Source of the DNA: Thermotoga sp.
GTDB taxonomy: Bacteria; Thermotogota; Thermotogae; B21-G9
DNA length: 12,808 nt
Direction: 5' to 3'
Assembly: GCA_003641545.1 (NCBI GenBank)
Contig: QNAU01000011.1
Coordinates: forward strand, 1 to 12,808
In this document: one piece after another, positions 1-6,079 of the stretch
How the letters are laid out: the number at the start of each line of letters is the position of its first letter
Numbering within the stretch: the stretch's first letter is position 1
The notes under the pieces: model-generated
What the model was told of the DNA's origin: nothing
What the model saw: only the letters and a program-made list of their open reading frames with translations
Database searches by the model: none
Program-made: the position numbers and the translations under genes

Positions 1-210
1 CAGGCCGGATTTGGAAAGTATGTCTATCGAAGATGAACTTCTGATGGGCCAGAGATACGTCGGAATTATCGATGATCCAGACACATATCTCTTATACCTT
101 TCACATTTCTCATAAGACGATTTGCAGAAGATCTCCTCGATCGTTTTCCTTATCTCCTCTATCTTCAAACCTATGAATCTACAATTCTTCAAGTTCGGGC
201 AGGAATCCAT
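1..210 (-). CDS. Cys-rich protein of unknown function, N-terminal 70 residues (partial)
   Basis: This reading frame is open from an ATG at 210 to the left edge, so only the N-terminus is visible. An in-frame TAA lies just upstream of the ATG, and GGGGGA about nine bases before it can serve as the ribosome binding site. The first 40 residues hold four cysteines, at 4, 10, 29 and 36, in a C-x5-C ... C-x6-C arrangement starting MDSCPNLKNC and ending KCERY. Similar N-terminal modules (CPxxxxC ... C-x-C-RY style) occur in uncharacterised bacterial proteins and regulators. Metal or Fe-S binding is a guess from the spacing. No membrane segment is seen. It follows the degenerate patatin gene by 31 bases and seems to have its own promoter. 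I do not recognise the family. Confidence 0.7.
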   Translation of the reverse strand, partial: MDSCPNLKNCRFIGLKIEEIRKTIEEIFCKSSYEKCERYKRYVSGSSIIPTYLWPIRSSSSIDILSKSGL

Positions 211-240
211 CGAACCACTTCCCCCGAAGAAGTTTTATAT

Positions 241-249
241 ATTATAACA
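241..249 (-). promoter_or_regulatory. Extended -10 promoter candidate for the Cys-rich gene
   Basis: On the minus strand the sequence reads TGTTATAAT, a perfect TATAAT hexamer preceded by TG one base upstream (extended -10). No good -35 is visible 16 to 18 bases upstream. The hexamer overlaps the TAA stop codon of the upstream gene. The predicted start point lies roughly 25 bases before the ATG at 210. Confidence 0.45.
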
Positions 250-958
250 GCTTACGGGTGAATTCCCTGAAATCCAAGCTCTCAATCTTATTCACTTTCA
301 AAACCAATTTTGCGTAATGCACCGCTCTGAGATCGGCGACATGTGCGATCACATCCGCAATCTTGTCCAATTTTCTCAGATCGAATCTTGGAAAATGGTG
401 TATCACGAGATCGCCTTCCATCAGATTTTCAACGGGGATGAAGGAATAATACGAGGATGACACGTACCTTCCCTCAAAGGGGGGAAGAAAACCGGGGAGA
501 GCAATCGAGAGCATCAGTTTCACGTGATCTTCCACATGATTGAAAACGCGCGTTCTTTCATCCACGAGATCAAAAACCTCAACGGAAGTTTTCGAATTCC
601 TTCTGTTTTTCACCATGTCGATGAAATTCATGACATCCTTCCATTCATATGTGGACATGCGATAATTCAATATGAATGAGTATTTCAGTCTCGTGAACCA
701 GCTTCGCCGTGTCATTCCACTTATCGACAAAAGTGGTTTTTTGAACTTTCCGATGAACTCCCCACATATTTCAACCGCATCCTTGAATCCAAAATTCCAG
801 TACATAACATCGAATAAACCTGCCAATCCGTTCACTAAGGATGGAAGATCTTTGAATACCCTTCTCACACCAACGATCGAAAGTGCCCACAATCCCTTTC
901 CACCTGTCACAATTCTACGAGGCTTTGAGAATTTCGATAGCCTTAGAATATCCGACAT
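242..958 (-). CDS. Degenerate patatin-like protein, probably catalytically inactive
   Basis: This 238-residue protein aligns by eye along its whole length with the patatin-like protein encoded just upstream, but the active site is gone. The oxyanion-hole GGGAKG is reduced to GGKG (residues 19-22). The nucleophile elbow GVSIG becomes GLAG (44-47), with Ala for Ser. The DGG motif is replaced by SSSYY (167-171). Shared landmarks are the FDL strand near residue 130, the SIALPGFLP block (151-159, against SIPGIFP) and the closing LDF-x-E (228-232). No signal peptide or membrane segment is obvious. The ATG at 958 overlaps the upstream stop by 44 bases. GGAAGG about 15 bases before it is the best ribosome binding site I see, so the start is uncertain; GTG at residue 18 has no such site. 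The homology is my inference. A regulatory or scaffolding role is speculation. Confidence 0.8.
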   Translation of the reverse strand: MSDILRLSKFSKPRRIVTGGKGLWALSIVGVRRVFKDLPSLVNGLAGLFDVMYWNFGFKDAVEICGEFIGKFKKPLLSISGMTRRSWFTRLKYSFILNYRMSTYEWKDVMNFIDMVKNRRNSKTSVEVFDLVDERTRVFNHVEDHVKLMLSIALPGFLPPFEGRYVSSSYYSFIPVENLMEGDLVIHHFPRFDLRKLDKIADVIAHVADLRAVHYAKLVLKVNKIESLDFREFTRKLL

Positions 959-1712
959 CTATCAATTTCACACCTTCCTTAAAATCCAGAAGTCCAACAT
1001 CATCCAGTTGGAGATCCACGACGGTGATATCAACCGGCGAAGATCTTATCGAAAGATTCTCAAGGTTGCTCCTTCTGGTTCGATCCACCATCTCCATCAT
1101 ATCAACTGCGTTTCTCAACTCGAATGAACTGCTGGATTTCATCCTTATCGCGATCACCTCATCCGGATCGTATCTCAGAGCAACATCGATGGGAAGATTG
1201 GTCAGGACACCACCGTCACATAACACAGAATCGTTCATCTCAACCGAAGGAAATATACCTGGGATGGACATGGTTGAAATGAGCGCCTTGTATACGGATC
1301 CGGTTTCGTGAATCACCATCTCCCCACTCTTCAAATCCGTTGAAATCATCACAACCTTCTTTTTCAGATCCTCAAATTTTAGATCCTCCAGATGTGGTTT
1401 TAACAGTTTCATCCTCCTTTCAAGGGACATAACCTGGCTGAAGGTTGAGACATAGATTGATGCAATGAATCTGAAAAACCTGGATTTTGTGTTGAAGGAT
1501 GGAAGGATGGACCCCACTTTTCTCGATAAAATCTCTGAAATCTCTATGAGTCTGTTCGCATCTCCCACTATGGAATACCCCACCGCGATCAACGCTCCGA
1601 TACTCACCCCAACCATCACGTCAGGATCCATCTCACACTCTTCGAGAGCTTTCAAAACCCCAAGTAAAGCGAATCCTTTCGCTCCTCCCCCAGGTAAAAC
1701 CAGCACTCGCAT
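915..1712 (-). CDS. Patatin-like phospholipase / serine acyl hydrolase (RssA type)
   Basis: This 265-residue cytoplasmic protein belongs to the patatin-like family, whose members hydrolyse acyl esters of phospholipids or other lipids with a Ser-Asp dyad. All signature elements are visible: oxyanion-hole PGGGAKG at residues 7-13, nucleophile elbow GVSIG with Ser37, an SIPGIFP block at 149-155, and DGG with Asp166. The C-terminal LLDF...GY pattern is usual for bacterial RssA/YlbK-type proteins, and the length fits that compact class. No signal peptide or membrane helix is seen. The ATG at 1712 lies 19 bases after the arcC stop with only a weak GG-rich site, so it is probably read from the psuG-arcC transcript. 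The substrate cannot be told from sequence. A second, inactive-looking copy follows directly. Confidence 0.92.
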   Translation of the reverse strand: MRVLVLPGGGAKGFALLGVLKALEECEMDPDVMVGVSIGALIAVGYSIVGDANRLIEISEILSRKVGSILPSFNTKSRFFRFIASIYVSTFSQVMSLERRMKLLKPHLEDLKFEDLKKKVVMISTDLKSGEMVIHETGSVYKALISTMSIPGIFPSVEMNDSVLCDGGVLTNLPIDVALRYDPDEVIAIRMKSSSSFELRNAVDMMEMVDRTRRSNLENLSIRSSPVDITVVDLQLDDVGLLDFKEGVKLIDVGYSKAIEILKAS

Positions 1713-1731
1713 TTTACCAAACCACGATAAA

Positions 1732-2670
1732 TCATGGAATTATTCTCGTGCCCGTTCTTCCATCGAGGGCTTCTTTGAGTTTACTCAAATCCGTTATGAT
1801 GCATTCTCTTCCCGTGGATCCAACGAAATCTACGGCGGACTCAATCTTCGGTCCCATACTTCCCTTTGGAAAATGCCCCTGTGAAAGATAAAGTTTGGCT
1901 TGCTCAACCTTTAATTCATCCAGTGGTGTGGCATTCGGTTTGTTGAAGTTCAGATAAACCCTTTCAACACTCGTCAATATAAGAAAAAGGTCCGCATCTA
2001 TCTTTTTGGCAAGCAGAGCACTCGCCCTGTCCTTATCTATAACCGCCTCCACACCTTTGAGTTTGCCGTTTTCGAGGACGACAGGTATTCCACCACCTCC
2101 AGCCGCTATGACCGTAATTCCATCATCTATCAGTTTCCTTATCACATCCTTCTCAACTATATCTAAGGGTTTCGGAGATGGAACAACCCTTCTCCACCCC
2201 CTACCGGAATCTTCCACAACCTTCCATCCCTTTTCCTTCGCGAGTTTCAAAGCGGTTTCCCTGTCGTAGAATGGTCCCACAGGTTTCGTTGGATTCTCGA
2301 ACGCGGGATCATTTTTGTCAACGATTATCTGGGTTATAACCGTGACAACATCGTGTTTCTTTCCAAGATCCATCAAAGCGTTGTACAAGGTTTGGGAGAT
2401 CATGTAACCTAAGCTTCCCTGCGTTTGGGCATCGTTCACATCCAACGGGAACGGCGGTATGACATCCTTGGCTAAATCCTGTTGAACCAGCAGATTACCC
2501 ACCTGTGGACCGTTACCATGTGTTATGACCACCCTGTAATCATCGAGCATTTCTACGAGATACCTCGCGGTTTCGGAGAGATTCCTGAACATGTTCTCCG
2601 CGGTGGGTTCTTCCCCCGATCTGTTAACCGCGTTACCCCCTATCGCAACCACCGCAAGTTTCTTCACCAT
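1732..2670 (-). CDS. arcC: Carbamate kinase
   Basis: Carbamate kinase of the amino-acid kinase fold interconverts carbamoyl phosphate + ADP and carbamate + ATP in the cytoplasm. It usually makes ATP at the end of arginine, agmatine or ureide breakdown. The 312-residue length is standard. Visible hallmarks are the N-terminal AIGGNA (residues 9-14), HGNGPQVG (51-58), AQTQGSLGYM (81-90), the AGGGGIPVV loop, KDRASALLA, a TSVERVYLNF segment and the late FPKGSMGPK loop. The ATG at 2670 follows a strong AAGGAGG site, ten bases after the psuG stop, so the two genes are almost certainly cotranscribed. No arginine deiminase or ornithine carbamoyltransferase gene lies in the window, so the source of carbamoyl phosphate is unknown. 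Confidence 0.96.
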   Translation of the reverse strand: MVKKLAVVAIGGNAVNRSGEEPTAENMFRNLSETARYLVEMLDDYRVVITHGNGPQVGNLLVQQDLAKDVIPPFPLDVNDAQTQGSLGYMISQTLYNALMDLGKKHDVVTVITQIIVDKNDPAFENPTKPVGPFYDRETALKLAKEKGWKVVEDSGRGWRRVVPSPKPLDIVEKDVIRKLIDDGITVIAAGGGGIPVVLENGKLKGVEAVIDKDRASALLAKKIDADLFLILTSVERVYLNFNKPNATPLDELKVEQAKLYLSQGHFPKGSMGPKIESAVDFVGSTGRECIITDLSKLKEALDGRTGTRIIP

Positions 2671-2680
2671 GATCCCTCCT

Positions 2681-3598
2681 TCATCTATTTTTCAAGGATA
2701 TCGCTATCTCAGAAGCCAATTCGGCGTTGTGAATCAAAAGGGATGTATTCGTCCTTATGGTCCTTCCCCTTGAAAATGTGGCTATCCTGGATAGAAGAAA
2801 TGGTGTGACATTCTTCCCGCTTACCTTCGATCTCCTCATTTCATCCTCAGCCATTCTCAACCATGATTCCATCTCTTCCCTTCTTATCTCATCCTTCTTG
2901 GGAACTGGATTCATGACGAGAACGGAGCCAAAGTAAAATCTCTTTACCATATCAAATATCCTAATTATATCTCCAACACTCGATACTCTCCTGATGGTTA
3001 TATCACTCTCCGAAGAGTAGAACAAGGGCATCCTGTCCGTTCTATAACCCACAGCGACTATTCCAAGGGTTTCGAGGAGCTCACAGGTTTTCCCAACATC
3101 GAGGATCGACTTCATGCCGGATGACACGACGATCATGTTGAACTTCGTCAGAGCCAGCAGATCTTGAGAAATATCGAAGGTGTTCACCACATCCCTGTGA
3201 ACCCCACCTATTCCACCCGTCGCGAACACCTCTATCCCAACCTTCGAAGCGCATAGCAACGTTCCACTCACCGTTGTCGCCCCATTTTCCCTTAGAGCCA
3301 ACGCGGTTGGAATCTCCCTCATCCCAACCTTTCTGGGTTTACTCCTTGCGAACCATTCGATTTCCTCCTCACTCATTCCGATCTTAACCTTACCCTTGAC
3401 GATCCCAATCGTAGCTGGAACCGCTCCTTTTTCTCTTATCACCTTTTCCATGGAGATCGCAGTTTCTATGTTGACTGGCAGGGGCAGTCCATGTGCGATG
3501 ACCGTGCTTTCCAAAGCCACCACCGGTTTTCCTTCGTTGAAAGCTTGTTTCACCTCATCTGAAAATGCGAGGAAATCTTCCGTTTTCATACCTTTCAT
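2681..3598 (-). CDS. psuG: Pseudouridine-5'-phosphate glycosidase
   Basis: PsuG breaks the C-C glycosidic bond of pseudouridine 5'-phosphate, giving uracil and ribose 5-phosphate. The family blocks are plain: ALESTVIAHG near the N-terminus, KVGMREI, the TGGIGGVHRD loop, TFDISQDL and SSGMKSILDVGKT, and an NPVP motif toward the C-terminus. With numbering from the ATG at 3598 (305 residues), Glu30, Lys90, Asp146 and the Schiff-base Lys163 correspond to the catalytic residues described for the E. coli enzyme (alignment from memory). The frame can extend to a GTG at 3610. I prefer ATG 3598 because GGTGGGG sits six bases before it; a third ATG lies at 3589. The usual partner pseudouridine kinase psuK is not nearby. 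Carbamate kinase follows instead. Confidence 0.95.
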   Translation of the reverse strand: MKGMKTEDFLAFSDEVKQAFNEGKPVVALESTVIAHGLPLPVNIETAISMEKVIREKGAVPATIGIVKGKVKIGMSEEEIEWFARSKPRKVGMREIPTALALRENGATTVSGTLLCASKVGIEVFATGGIGGVHRDVVNTFDISQDLLALTKFNMIVVSSGMKSILDVGKTCELLETLGIVAVGYRTDRMPLFYSSESDITIRRVSSVGDIIRIFDMVKRFYFGSVLVMNPVPKKDEIRREEMESWLRMAEDEMRRSKVSGKNVTPFLLSRIATFSRGRTIRTNTSLLIHNAELASEIAISLKNR

Positions 3599-3648
3599 TT
3601 GTTTCCCCACCGCCCATGTTGAACTTTCCTTTTTCTATTAGCTGAAAG

Positions 3649-3657
3649 ATTATATCA
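3649..3657 (-). promoter_or_regulatory. Extended -10 promoter candidate for psuG-arcC
   Basis: The minus strand reads TGATATAAT, a perfect TATAAT with the TGn extension, about 50 bases upstream of the preferred psuG start. No convincing -35 hexamer is found at 16 to 18 bases spacing. It lies between the terminator of the preceding operon and psuG, which is where a promoter is needed. It probably drives psuG, arcC and both patatin-like genes. Confidence 0.55.
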
Positions 3658-3674
3658 CGACATCTTTTCTCGAT

Positions 3675-3704
3675 ATAAAAAAATTCCCCCAGGTGGGGGA
3701 ATTC
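3675..3704 (-). terminator. Intrinsic terminator after the Trp-rich operon
   Basis: On the minus strand AATTCCCCC (3703-3695) and GGGGGAATT (3690-3682) form a perfect nine-base-pair stem with a four-base loop ACCT. It runs straight into seven T residues (3683-3677). It starts 22 bases after the stop codon of the second small gene. In the plus direction there is no comparable T run, so it is oriented for leftward transcription. Confidence 0.9.
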
Positions 3705-3725
3705 AAATTTTCGACGGGATTGGGA

Positions 3726-3962
3726 TTACCACCAACCTCTGCCCCAACCCCAGCCCCATCCTCTTCTCCATCTCCAGCCCCATCCGAAGCCAAAACCGCG
3801 TCTCCATCTCCAACCCCATCCAAACCATGTCATGGGATTGAACCATCTGTATCCGAGGAACGGGCTGTACGGTGCTCCATAACCGTAGAGGTAACTGCAT
3901 GGTCCCCTTCTCCAACCTATCGGTCCAGTTCCAAGTGGACCCGTGCCATCGAATCCAGGCAT
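3726..3962 (-). CDS. DUF5320-like small Trp/Gly/Arg-rich protein
   Basis: This is a 78-residue protein. The N-terminal MPGFDGTGPLGTGPIG followed by RG-x-C is the signature of the small DUF5320 proteins, whose function is unknown and which are often encoded near iron-sulfur or NifX/Mrp-type genes. None of those neighbours is present here. The composition is extreme: 14 tryptophans and 10 arginines, with residues 46-78 made almost wholly of Gly, Trp, Arg and Phe, including a GWGWRWRRG element that occurs twice, 12 residues apart. There is one cysteine (22). The ATG at 3962 is placed by an ideal GGAGGTGATC site seven bases away that contains the upstream gene's stop codon, so the two genes are translationally coupled. 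No membrane segment or signal peptide is clear. The family call is from memory of the motif. Confidence 0.82.
   Translation of the reverse strand: MPGFDGTGPLGTGPIGWRRGPCSYLYGYGAPYSPFLGYRWFNPMTWFGWGWRWRRGFGFGWGWRWRRGWGWGWGRGWW
3765..3821 (-). repeat. 36-bp direct repeat inside the Trp-rich gene
   Basis: Two 21-base copies, at 3801-3821 and 3765-3785, differ at one position and start 36 bases apart. They encode the duplicated GWGWRWRRG segment. This suggests the C-terminal half grew by internal duplication in frame. The strand is G-rich in the sense direction. Confidence 0.8.
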
Positions 3963-3964
3963 GG

Positions 3965-3974
3965 GATCACCTCC
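3965..3974 (-). promoter_or_regulatory. Ribosome binding site overlapping the upstream stop codon
   Basis: GGAGGTGATC on the minus strand is a near-perfect match to the 16S rRNA 3' end and lies at ideal spacing from the ATG at 3962. The TGA of the preceding gene (3967-3969) is part of it. Ribosomes finishing the first gene therefore stop on the initiation site of the second. Confidence 0.85.
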
Positions 3975-4185
3975 CCTTCATCATCTCATCGAGATATCTC
4001 AACCTCTCCTCAACATTTCTCAATTCCTCTTCAAGATAATTCTTGTACTCCAGAAGATACTCCCTCTCCTCCTCGGGTGTCATAGGTCCAGGTCCGTATC
4101 CCCAAGCACCCCAACCTGGAGGGGGATACGGGGGATGCATCCAACCCCATCCGAAACCACCTCTCCATCTATATCCGTTCATCAT
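3967..4185 (-). CDS. Small Gly/Trp-rich protein with C-terminal coiled coil
   Basis: This is a 72-residue protein with two parts. Residues 1-34 are rich in Gly, Trp, Pro and Tyr (GGFGWGW, then a PPYPPPGWG stretch). Residues 35-72 begin PMTPEEE and form a charged amphipathic helix, probably a coiled coil, rich in Glu, Leu and Arg. This tail is common in proteins encoded beside DUF5320 genes, but I cannot name the family with certainty. The start is a tandem ATGATG at 4185/4182 with GGAGG four or seven bases upstream; the second ATG has the better spacing. The frame can be read further upstream to 4251, but that would run through the promoter -10 and the ribosome binding site. It is the first gene of a two-gene operon with its own promoter and terminator. 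Confidence 0.82.
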   Translation of the reverse strand: MMNGYRWRGGFGWGWMHPPYPPPGWGAWGYGPGPMTPEEEREYLLEYKNYLEEELRNVEERLRYLDEMMKGR

Positions 4186-4201
4186 ATCACCTCCCGATGA
4201 T

Positions 4202-4230
4202 ATTATATGAAAAATGCATATAGATGTCAA
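4202..4230 (-). promoter_or_regulatory. Consensus promoter of the Trp-rich operon
   Basis: The minus strand carries TTGACA (4230-4225), a 17-base spacer and TATAAT (4207-4202), identical to the sigma-70 consensus in both boxes and in spacing. The expected start point near 4195 falls at the edge of the GGAGGTGAT ribosome binding site, giving a leader of about ten bases. High, largely unregulated expression is the simplest reading. Confidence 0.92.
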
Positions 4231-4257
4231 GCATGGAGGGAACACACTCAACTATTG

Positions 4258-4287
4258 AAAAAAATAATTCAGTATCCGAACCTTATT
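4258..4287 (-). terminator. Weak intrinsic terminator candidate after potD
   Basis: On the minus strand, AATAA and TTC at the end of potD can pair with GAA and TTATT across a short loop (with a two-base GG bulge), followed by a run of T (4264-4258). The stem is AT-rich and overlaps the stop codon. It is the only terminator-like structure between the transporter genes and the next promoter, but it is not strong. Confidence 0.35.
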
Positions 4288-5300
4288 TCGTTCCAAACTT
4301 TTCTGTACAACTTGATGTATTCACCAACATCGGCTATGAACTCACAGTTCTTCAAATCGTCGATAGTGTATATTGGTTTCTTCTTCACGAGTTTTCTAGC
4401 CTCCGTATTCGGACACGGTAATCTCAAGTAATCGCATATCCTCGCCATTATATCCGGTCTCAAAATGAAATCTATGAACTTGTAGGCGTAATCTACGTGT
4501 TTCGCACCTTTTGGTATCACCATGTTGTCTATCCAGAGCGTGCCTCCTTCCTTTGGTATGAAGAAATCGTATTTATCCCATTCCTCTTCCGGTATCTCTG
4601 AGAATATGTTCTCACCGTATCCATGCACGACCCAGTATTCCCCAGATGCTATTCCTTTCCCGTAAAATTCGGCATCGAACTTTACTATGTTTTCTTTCCA
4701 TCCCTTCAAAACTTCCTCCGCTTCCTCCAGTTCCTTCGTACTCGTGGAATTCACAGAGTATCCCAGATATTTCAGCGCGGCGCCTATGACTTCCCTCATG
4801 TCATCCAGAAGAGTCATCTTCCCTTTGAGATCCTTTCTTTCAAATATTGACCATGATCTTTCATACTCTCTCACCTTCGTCTTGTTGACGCATATGCCCG
4901 TGGAACCCAGCATGTAAGGTATACTGTATTCGTTGTTCGGATCATACGTGATCTTTTTCAAAATGTTCTTGTCTATGTATTTGAAATTACTCAATCTGGA
5001 TTTATCTATCTTTTCCAACATACCTTCTTTTATCATTATCGACACGTGATCACCCGACGGGAAGATTATGTCGTAACCTCTGGCACCTGCTTTCAATTTG
5101 GCATACATCTCCTCATTCGACGCATACGTATCGTAGATGACCTTTATACCCGTTTCCTTTCTGAAGTCGTTCAAAACATCCTGAGGAATGTATTCAGCCC
5201 AATTGTACATGTAGAGCTTTTTCCCAAGAAATCCCGATGATAGAAGGAACACCACGATCAGTCCTGAGACAATGAAAAGAAGAAGAAAACTTCTTCTCAT
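4269..5300 (-). CDS. potD: Spermidine/putrescine ABC transporter, substrate-binding protein
   Basis: This 343-residue periplasmic receptor delivers polyamines to the PotB-PotC channel. A hydrophobic N-terminal segment (about residues 4-24) follows RR and acts as signal or anchor. There is no lipobox cysteine, so it is either processed as a soluble protein or kept as an uncleaved anchor. The mature part starts YMYNWAEYIP with Trp34 and Tyr37, then SNEEMYAKL, GYDIIFPS (residues 75-82), LLDDMREVIGAAL with Asp167 and Glu170, and GGTLWIDNMVIP with Trp256 and Asp258. These correspond to polyamine-contact residues of E. coli PotD by recalled alignment. The segment aligned with the E. coli WNG region reads VVHGY, so specificity may differ. 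The ATG lies two bases after the potC stop, behind GGGGAGGG. Confidence 0.94.
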   Translation of the reverse strand: MRRSFLLLFIVSGLIVVFLLSSGFLGKKLYMYNWAEYIPQDVLNDFRKETGIKVIYDTYASNEEMYAKLKAGARGYDIIFPSGDHVSIMIKEGMLEKIDKSRLSNFKYIDKNILKKITYDPNNEYSIPYMLGSTGICVNKTKVREYERSWSIFERKDLKGKMTLLDDMREVIGAALKYLGYSVNSTSTKELEEAEEVLKGWKENIVKFDAEFYGKGIASGEYWVVHGYGENIFSEIPEEEWDKYDFFIPKEGGTLWIDNMVIPKGAKHVDYAYKFIDFILRPDIMARICDYLRLPCPNTEARKLVKKKPIYTIDDLKNCEFIADVGEYIKLYRKVWNEIRFGY

Positions 5301-5302
5301 AC

Positions 5303-6079
5303 TTATCCCTCCCCTGCAAGAATGTATTTCAGAAATTTCCTACCCAGGAGTGTCAACAGGATTGCTCCACCAACGAGTATCGTTGAAAGGGCGTTCACCA
5401 CGGGAGACAGGCCGAATCTTATCATGGAAAATATTCTCAACGGTAGGGTTGTCGATCCCGGACCAGCCACGAAGAAGGTTATAATGAAATCATCTATGGA
5501 TAAGGTAAAGGACAGGAGAAAGGATGCTATTATTCCCGGGAGCGCCATCGGTATGATCACCCTTCTCACAGTTTGGAATTCACTTGCACCGAGATCCATG
5601 GCAGCTTCCAGCAGCGAAGAATCGAAATTTTCAAGTCTCGCCAGAACCACGAGAACAACGTACGACAGTGAAAAAGTTGTGTGTGCTAAGTATATTGTGA
5701 ATAGACTCAATCTTATTCTCATGGAAACAAAGAGCATCAACATCGATACACCCATGAGAATGTCGGGAATTATTAGGGGGGCGTATATGTTGAAATTGAT
5801 GTACCTTCGAAATGATGGTTTGTACCAGTGTATTCCTATCGCAGCCATGGTTCCAATGAAGGTGGCTGTCAAGCTGGAGAACACCGCGACTATCAGACTG
5901 TTTTTGAATCCTTCCCATATATCTGGGGATCTGAGAAAGAGCTCACCATACCACTTCAACGTGAAACCCATCCAGTTGGCACCCGTTACGGATGAATTGA
6001 AGGAGAAGATCACGAGAAACATTATCGGGGCGTACAAAAAGATTAGAACGATCACCGTCATGAAAAATGAAAACCTCAT
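5303..6079 (-). CDS. potC: Spermidine/putrescine ABC transporter, permease
   Basis: This 258-residue inner-membrane protein has about six hydrophobic segments, the first at residues 4-25. The cytoplasmic coupling loop with the EAA motif (EAAMDLGAS, 158-166, then IIPMALPGI) docks on the PotA ATPase. The FTLSIDDFIITFFVAGPG stretch after it is typical of PotC. Its ATG overlaps the potB stop in an ATGA junction, and potD follows two bases after its stop, so it is in the middle of the potABCD operon. Length is as expected. Confidence 0.94.
   Translation of the reverse strand: MRFSFFMTVIVLIFLYAPIMFLVIFSFNSSVTGANWMGFTLKWYGELFLRSPDIWEGFKNSLIVAVFSSLTATFIGTMAAIGIHWYKPSFRRYINFNIYAPLIIPDILMGVSMLMLFVSMRIRLSLFTIYLAHTTFSLSYVVLVVLARLENFDSSLLEAAMDLGASEFQTVRRVIIPMALPGIIASFLLSFTLSIDDFIITFFVAGPGSTTLPLRIFSMIRFGLSPVVNALSTILVGGAILLTLLGRKFLKYILAGEG

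Noticed and set aside
242..1712. One patatin gene split by a frameshift
   Set aside because: Each frame holds both the N-terminal GG-K-G region and the C-terminal PG-x-x-P and LDF regions, so these are two full genes, not two halves.
3600..3617. Upstream ATG (3617) in another frame before psuG
   Set aside because: It opens a 20-codon frame with a weak AAGGA site and overlaps psuG. A leader peptide is possible, but nothing else supports it.
3703..3915. Second minus-strand frame within the Trp-rich gene
   Set aside because: It lacks a ribosome binding site and the DUF5320-like start, and it runs into the terminator stem. It is a frame shadow.
3693..4085. Plus-strand Ser/Pro-rich open frame
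   Set aside because: Its low-complexity SPSPTPS pattern is the complement of the Gly/Trp codons in the real minus-strand genes, and it runs through the terminator.
5631..5918. Minus-strand 95-codon frame inside potC
   Set aside because: Different frame from the clear permease sequence, with no recognisable protein features.
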